Source of the DNA: Bryobacterales bacterium
Lineage (GTDB): Bacteria > Acidobacteriota > Terriglobia > Bryobacterales > Bryobacteraceae
Direction of reading: 5' to 3'
NCBI GenBank assembly: GCA_025456495.1
Contig: JALOKO010000053.1
Coordinates: 1-17,349, forward strand
Length of the DNA: 17,349 nt
Position numbers and translations under genes: made by a program
In this document: positions 14,073-17,349 of the stretch, piece by piece
Layout: each line of letters starts with the position of its first letter
Position numbering within the stretch: the stretch's first letter is position 1
Notes under the pieces: generated by a model
The model's input: the letters and a program-made list of their open reading frames with translations, nothing else
What the model was told of the DNA's origin: nothing
The model's database searches: none

Positions 14073-15470
14073 ATGGTAGCATGCACCCTCAGCACCCATT
14101 CAAGTCCGCGATTGGCAAGTCCGCGATTGGCAAGTCCGCGATTGGGCCTGAAGCGGCATTTGCCGGGAGGGCGGTTCCGGCCGCGCCCGCGACGCTGGGC
14201 GGTGGCTGCGCCCCTGTTGGCGATTCTGTTGGTATTCGGGACGCCGGGTGGGGCTGCCGCCGCGGACGCGCCCTTGCTGGCGGCGTTGCGGCGGGCCGTC
14301 ACTGCATCCACGCAGGCGGCCGCGAACCACACCTGCCAGGTAGAGGTAAGTCGCCTTCAGAAGAAGCCCTCCGTGGGACAGAACATGGAAGAGCAGGGTC
14401 GATTGGAAGTGGCGTTCCTGCAGGGGAAGGAGCATTTCGCCTGGCCCGGAGCGGCCGGCTTTCAGGCGGACGACCTGCGCGACATCCTGGTGATGGGGCT
14501 GAGCGGCTCTGGCTCCTACGCCGCGCATTTACGATCAGTGGCGTTGAGCGACGATACCGTGTTTGGCGACCCTCTGCCCGAGGCCTCAGCCGGACCCGAC
14601 ATTGTGCGCATCCCCTACCGTGTTCCCGCTGCGCGAAGCGGTTACCTGGTGAATTTGGACGGCAAGGAAATCGAGGCAGCCATCCGGGGCGAAATCACCT
14701 TCCGTGGCGCTGATGCGGCGATCCTCGCCTTTATGCTGGAAGCCGTGGACCTGCCAGCCGGGTTCCCAGCCACGGCGGTAACGGAGTCCATTCGCTATGC
14801 CGCCGATCTGGTTGGCGCCTTTCGGCCGCCGGCGGAAGCGGTGCAGCGTATGGTGGAGGCGGGCACCGATGAGTATGTGAATCGCTATCGATTTGTCGCC
14901 TGTCGCGAATTCCGGGGGGAGAGCACGGTGCGCTTCCAGGATCCCGCGAGTCTGGCGTCCGCAGCAGCCACGGCTCCCCTGGCCACGCAACCGCCTCTGC
15001 CCGCCGGTGCGCCGGTGCAGTTGCGCTTGAAGCAGGACATCGCATGGGGAAAGATCGCTACGGGGGATCCCGTGGAGGCCGAACTCACGCGCCCCCTCAA
15101 GTTCGCGGGAAAGCTCATCGCAGACGCGGGCGCGACCGTCCGTGGACGTCTGGTGGAGTTCAAGCGGATCTTGCTATCCAGCAGTACCGGGTACTTTGTC
15201 GGCATGCGGTTTGAGCGCATCGACGATCAGGGGAAGCTGACTGAGGTGTCTCTGGAACTGGACTCGCTGGTGGACATGCCGAAGGGCAACCGACGGGGAA
15301 TCGCCGCCATGGTGCGGGGTGAGACCGCACCATACCAACTGCTGGAGCGCACTGGCCCCGATGGGCGCCCCTTTGCCGGAGCGGGATTCGTCCGCGTGCT
15401 GGGGGACCCCACCGGGCTTCCGGCGGGCCTGGAAATGCGCTGGATTGCCGCGGAACCTACTGAGCGCTAG
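14073..15470 (+). CDS. Secreted protein of unknown function
   Basis: The family is not recognised. A secretion signal core AVAAPLLAILLVFGTPGGAAAADA is clear, followed by a helical region, a central part with conserved-looking YRFVACREFRGESTVRF, and a C-terminal domain beginning PPLPAGAPVQLRLKQDIAWGK, a 'LPAG-pre-barrel' arrangement often seen in exported acidobacterial proteins (ATGDPVEAEL, GATVRGRLVEFKR). The start is uncertain. ATG 14073 would put three copies of SPRLA, encoded by a 15-bp repeat, ahead of a long arginine-rich n-region. TTG at 14142 or 14160 would give a normal signal peptide and leave room for a promoter. No strong ribosome site supports any of them. Function cannot be assigned. 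Confidence 0.75.
   Translation: MVACTLSTHSSPRLASPRLASPRLGLKRHLPGGRFRPRPRRWAVAAPLLAILLVFGTPGGAAAADAPLLAALRRAVTASTQAAANHTCQVEVSRLQKKPSVGQNMEEQGRLEVAFLQGKEHFAWPGAAGFQADDLRDILVMGLSGSGSYAAHLRSVALSDDTVFGDPLPEASAGPDIVRIPYRVPAARSGYLVNLDGKEIEAAIRGEITFRGADAAILAFMLEAVDLPAGFPATAVTESIRYAADLVGAFRPPAEAVQRMVEAGTDEYVNRYRFVACREFRGESTVRFQDPASLASAAATAPLATQPPLPAGAPVQLRLKQDIAWGKIATGDPVEAELTRPLKFAGKLIADAGATVRGRLVEFKRILLSSSTGYFVGMRFERIDDQGKLTEVSLELDSLVDMPKGNRRGIAAMVRGETAPYQLLERTGPDGRPFAGAGFVRVLGDPTGLPAGLEMRWIAAEPTER
14101..14145. repeat. 15-bp perfect tandem repeat, three copies
   Basis: CAAGTCCGCGATTGG occurs three times without a single change. It lies between the CDGSH gene and the signal peptide core of the secreted protein, and its 15-base period keeps the reading frame. 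Confidence 0.97.
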
Positions 15471-15725
15471 CCCCAGGTTGCTGCAGGGCGGCGAATCCCA
15501 CCCTCAGCCGGGAACTTTCTGGATGCGTCCGGTAACCCCGGCCATCTCCCACTCGCCCTGTCTACCTGAGGAGACTTTGCATTCTTCCGGTTCGGGACTA
15601 CTTACACCGGGGATTGCGCCTTCGCTGTGGGAAGTGTCTTCTCCGTGGGAAGAGGTTTGCGTCTCGCGCCATGCGTCCACAGCCGTGCTTGACCAGTGAT
15701 GCTGGAACAGGCATGCCGGGTTGGC

Positions 15726-15753
15726 AGCCACCCCGCCAGGTTGTCGGGTGGCT
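15726..15753 (+). terminator. Weak terminator-like hairpin
   Basis: AGCCACCC and GGGTGGCT form an 8-base stem with a 12-base loop, followed by only a short TT. It lies 256 bases after the secreted-protein stop, so its role as that gene's terminator is doubtful. Confidence 0.35.
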
Positions 15754-15757
15754 TTCC

Positions 15758-15781
15758 TAAGTGAAGCAACTGCTCCACTTA
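15758..15781. promoter_or_regulatory. 24-base dyad, possible operator
   Basis: TAAGTG-a-AGCA-ac-TGCT-c-CACTTA is symmetric except for one position per arm. There is no T run, so an operator or RNA stem is more likely than a terminator. It is about 240 bases upstream of the membrane fusion protein start. Confidence 0.4.
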
Positions 15782-15845
15782 CGGATTTGTTGCTAAAGAA
15801 ACAAGATCCATTGAACACGCAGCGCGTCTATGGAGTGTTGCTTGG

Positions 15846-15863
15846 CCCGTTCCGGGGAACGGG
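15846..15863. promoter_or_regulatory. 18-base dyad CCCGTTCC-GG-GGAACGGG
   Basis: Two perfect 8-base arms are separated by GG. The tiny spacer favours a dimeric protein binding site over a hairpin. It is about 160 bases upstream of the membrane fusion protein gene. Confidence 0.4.
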
Positions 15864-16021
15864 GAAGAACGCCGAACGACAGACTGCCTCCGTCCACTCT
15901 CCAGCCGTCCAGGAAGATGCGCATGGGTGATATACGCGGCATATGGCCCCAGGTCCAGGCCATACTGCACTCTATCCGCAAGACGCGGTTTGCCTAGTAA
16001 TTTCATTTGGGAGATCGATTG

Positions 16022-17349
16022 GTGTCCACCACGACGAAAGTAATCCTTGCCCTGGTCATCCTTGCAGGAGCAAGCGCTGGCTACTACTTCATGAATCGGC
16101 CGGTTGGTGAGGAAAACGCCTCCGCGAAGGGCGGAACCGGCAAAGGGGGCGCCGCCGCGAAGGCAAAGATGGCTGGCATGGCGGCGATGCGCACGGTGAC
16201 TGTGGAAACCGTGGAGAGCCGCCTGGGCAGGATTAAGGAGCGCGTGTTGCTGACTGGCGCCCTAAAGCCGAAAGAGCAGGTGGATGTCACCCCGAAGACT
16301 GCCGGCCGGGTGGTGAAGATTCTGGTGAATGTGGGCGATCTTGTCCGCCAGAACAGCCTGATTGCCGAACTGGAAGACGATGAACTGCAGCAGCAACTGA
16401 ATCGGGCGAAGGCGTCGATCGCCGTGGCGTCCGCGTCCTTGTCGCAGCGGGAAGCGGAACTGGCAAATGCCCGGCTGAACCTGCAGCGGGCCGAAACCCT
16501 GTTGAAGGATGGCCTGATTCCACGGCAGCAATACGAGCAGGAATCCACCTCACTGCGGGTTCTGGAAGCCCAGGTGCAGTTGGCTCACGCGCAGCGCAGC
16601 CAGGCTGAAGCGGAACTCCGCGAACTGACGATTCGCGTGGACCAAACCAAGATATATGCGCCCATCAATGGCCAGGTGGCTGCCCGGTTCGTGGATATGG
16701 GCGCCCTGGTGGGACCATCCACCCCGCTGGTTCGCGTGGTGAACATCGCTACGCTGGTGACCAACACCAGTGTGGCGGAATCAGAGATTGGCAAGATGCG
16801 CGTGGGCACTTCGGCCACCGTTCGCGTGGACGCCATGCCGAACGAGGCTTTCGTGGGTCGCGTCGCCCGCATCAGCCCGGTGCTGGACCCGTCGACGCGA
16901 ACAGCGAACGCGGAGATTGAGATCCCCAATCCGGGCATGCAACTGCGCGCGGAAATGTTCGTTCGAGTGGAGATGAATCTGGAGTCCAGCCGCGAAGCGG
17001 TGCTGATCCCTCGCGAGGCCTTGGTGTATCGCGGAGATTCGTCCGGCGTTTACACCATTGAGGAGGGCAAGCAAGCCTTCCGCTATGTGGAGACGGGCCT
17101 GACGCAGGACCAGGACGTTGAGGTCTCCGGGAACCTTGCGGCGGGCACGGTGGTGATTGCCAAGGGCGCGTCCATGTTGCGCGAAGGCGATCGGATTCAG
17201 ATTGTATCCGGCCCTGGCGCGGCGCCCGCGGGGGGACGTGGTTCTCGCGCTGAAGGAGGCGAAAGTCGCCCACCCGCTCGCGCTGTCGGGGAGGGTCGTC
17301 CCACTTCCAGCGCTGCACCGGCGCAGGACCGCACGGCGATGCCGAAGCA
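16022..17349 (+). CDS. RND-efflux periplasmic adaptor (HlyD/MFP family), 3' end missing
   Basis: The frame is open to the right edge, giving 442 residues. An N-terminal membrane anchor (KVILALVILAGASAGYYFM) is followed by the lipoyl/barrel-sandwich part (GRVVKILVNVGDLVRQNSLIAELEDDELQQQL), an alpha-hairpin (about 120-195; QREAELANARLNLQRAETLL) and the returning lipoyl half (IYAPINGQVAARFVDMGALV). A beta-barrel (about 240-320; SEIGKMRVGTSATVRVDA) and a membrane-proximal domain follow. This order is that of MacA/AcrA-type adaptors linking an inner-membrane pump to an outer-membrane channel. After about 400 the sequence becomes Gly/Ala/Pro/Arg-rich. GTG 16022 follows GGGAG (16009-16013); TTG 16019 is an in-frame alternative. 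The transported substrate and the pump gene lie beyond the window. Confidence 0.93.
   Translation, partial: MSTTTKVILALVILAGASAGYYFMNRPVGEENASAKGGTGKGGAAAKAKMAGMAAMRTVTVETVESRLGRIKERVLLTGALKPKEQVDVTPKTAGRVVKILVNVGDLVRQNSLIAELEDDELQQQLNRAKASIAVASASLSQREAELANARLNLQRAETLLKDGLIPRQQYEQESTSLRVLEAQVQLAHAQRSQAEAELRELTIRVDQTKIYAPINGQVAARFVDMGALVGPSTPLVRVVNIATLVTNTSVAESEIGKMRVGTSATVRVDAMPNEAFVGRVARISPVLDPSTRTANAEIEIPNPGMQLRAEMFVRVEMNLESSREAVLIPREALVYRGDSSGVYTIEEGKQAFRYVETGLTQDQDVEVSGNLAAGTVVIAKGASMLREGDRIQIVSGPGAAPAGGRGSRAEGGESRPPARAVGEGRPTSSAAPAQDRTAMPK

Larger units (their letters stand above)
15471..16021. other. 551-base gap without a convincing gene
   Basis: Short open frames on both strands here lack ribosome sites and family features. 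The region is less GC-rich than its surroundings in the second half and holds three dyads (15726-15753, 15758-15781 and 15846-15863). It should contain the promoter of the membrane fusion protein gene; no clear -35/-10 pair was identified. A small RNA is possible but unproven. Confidence 0.6.

Noticed and set aside
13829..14332. 167-residue version of the CDGSH protein
   Set aside because: The extra N-terminus would translate the tandem repeat and the antisense of the secreted protein's signal peptide; the ATG at 14062 is the natural start.
15504..15818. 104-residue frame on the minus strand in the large gap
   Set aside because: No ribosome site, no family resemblance, and it spans two dyads; not supported as a gene.

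Overview
The window looks like chromosomal DNA from a GC-rich Gram-negative bacterium, most likely Acidobacteriota of the Solibacter/Bryobacter type. This is inferred from three features: a TonB receptor with an N-terminal carboxypeptidase-regulatory domain, a small RRM protein with a Gly/Arg-rich tail, and many different short tandem repeats between genes. No rRNA, tRNA, transposase, integrase or CRISPR array was seen, and nothing marks a recent insertion.

Positions 1-5933 read as one catabolic locus. Leftward lie a FadR-type GntR regulator, a RuBisCO-like protein (RLP) and a four-carbon acid sugar kinase (DUF1537) cut by the left edge; these three genes overlap one another. Rightward lie a large protein matching the D-apionate lactonase (ApnL) architecture and a broken gene of the D-apionate oxidoisomerase (ApnO) type. 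Together they match the known route D-apionolactone -> D-apionate -> 3-oxo-isoapionate -> its 4-phosphate -> RLP cleavage, which degrades the branched plant sugar apiose. Similar TGGTATA-containing sites lie in both rightward promoter regions and probably bind the GntR protein. The apnO copy has lost its central Rossmann segment out of frame, so the route looks interrupted, or the assembly is faulty there.

Positions 6111-11319 hold genes on the minus strand: an RRM RNA-binding protein with a clear terminator, a TonB-dependent receptor with a His/Asp/Glu-rich loop (probably metal, perhaps zinc), a GH43-like secreted lipoprotein, and a two-helix membrane protein. The last lies downstream of manA (mannose-6-phosphate isomerase) and rsfS (ribosome silencing factor).

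Positions 13185-17349 hold hpt (hypoxanthine phosphoribosyltransferase) divergent from rsfS, a small CDGSH iron-sulfur protein convergent with hpt, a secreted protein of unknown function, a 551-base gap with three dyads, and the start of an RND-type membrane fusion protein that runs off the right edge.

The most notable points are the apionate/RLP locus, the damaged apnO, the probable shared operators, the His-rich receptor loop, and the set of unrelated minisatellites placed between genes.
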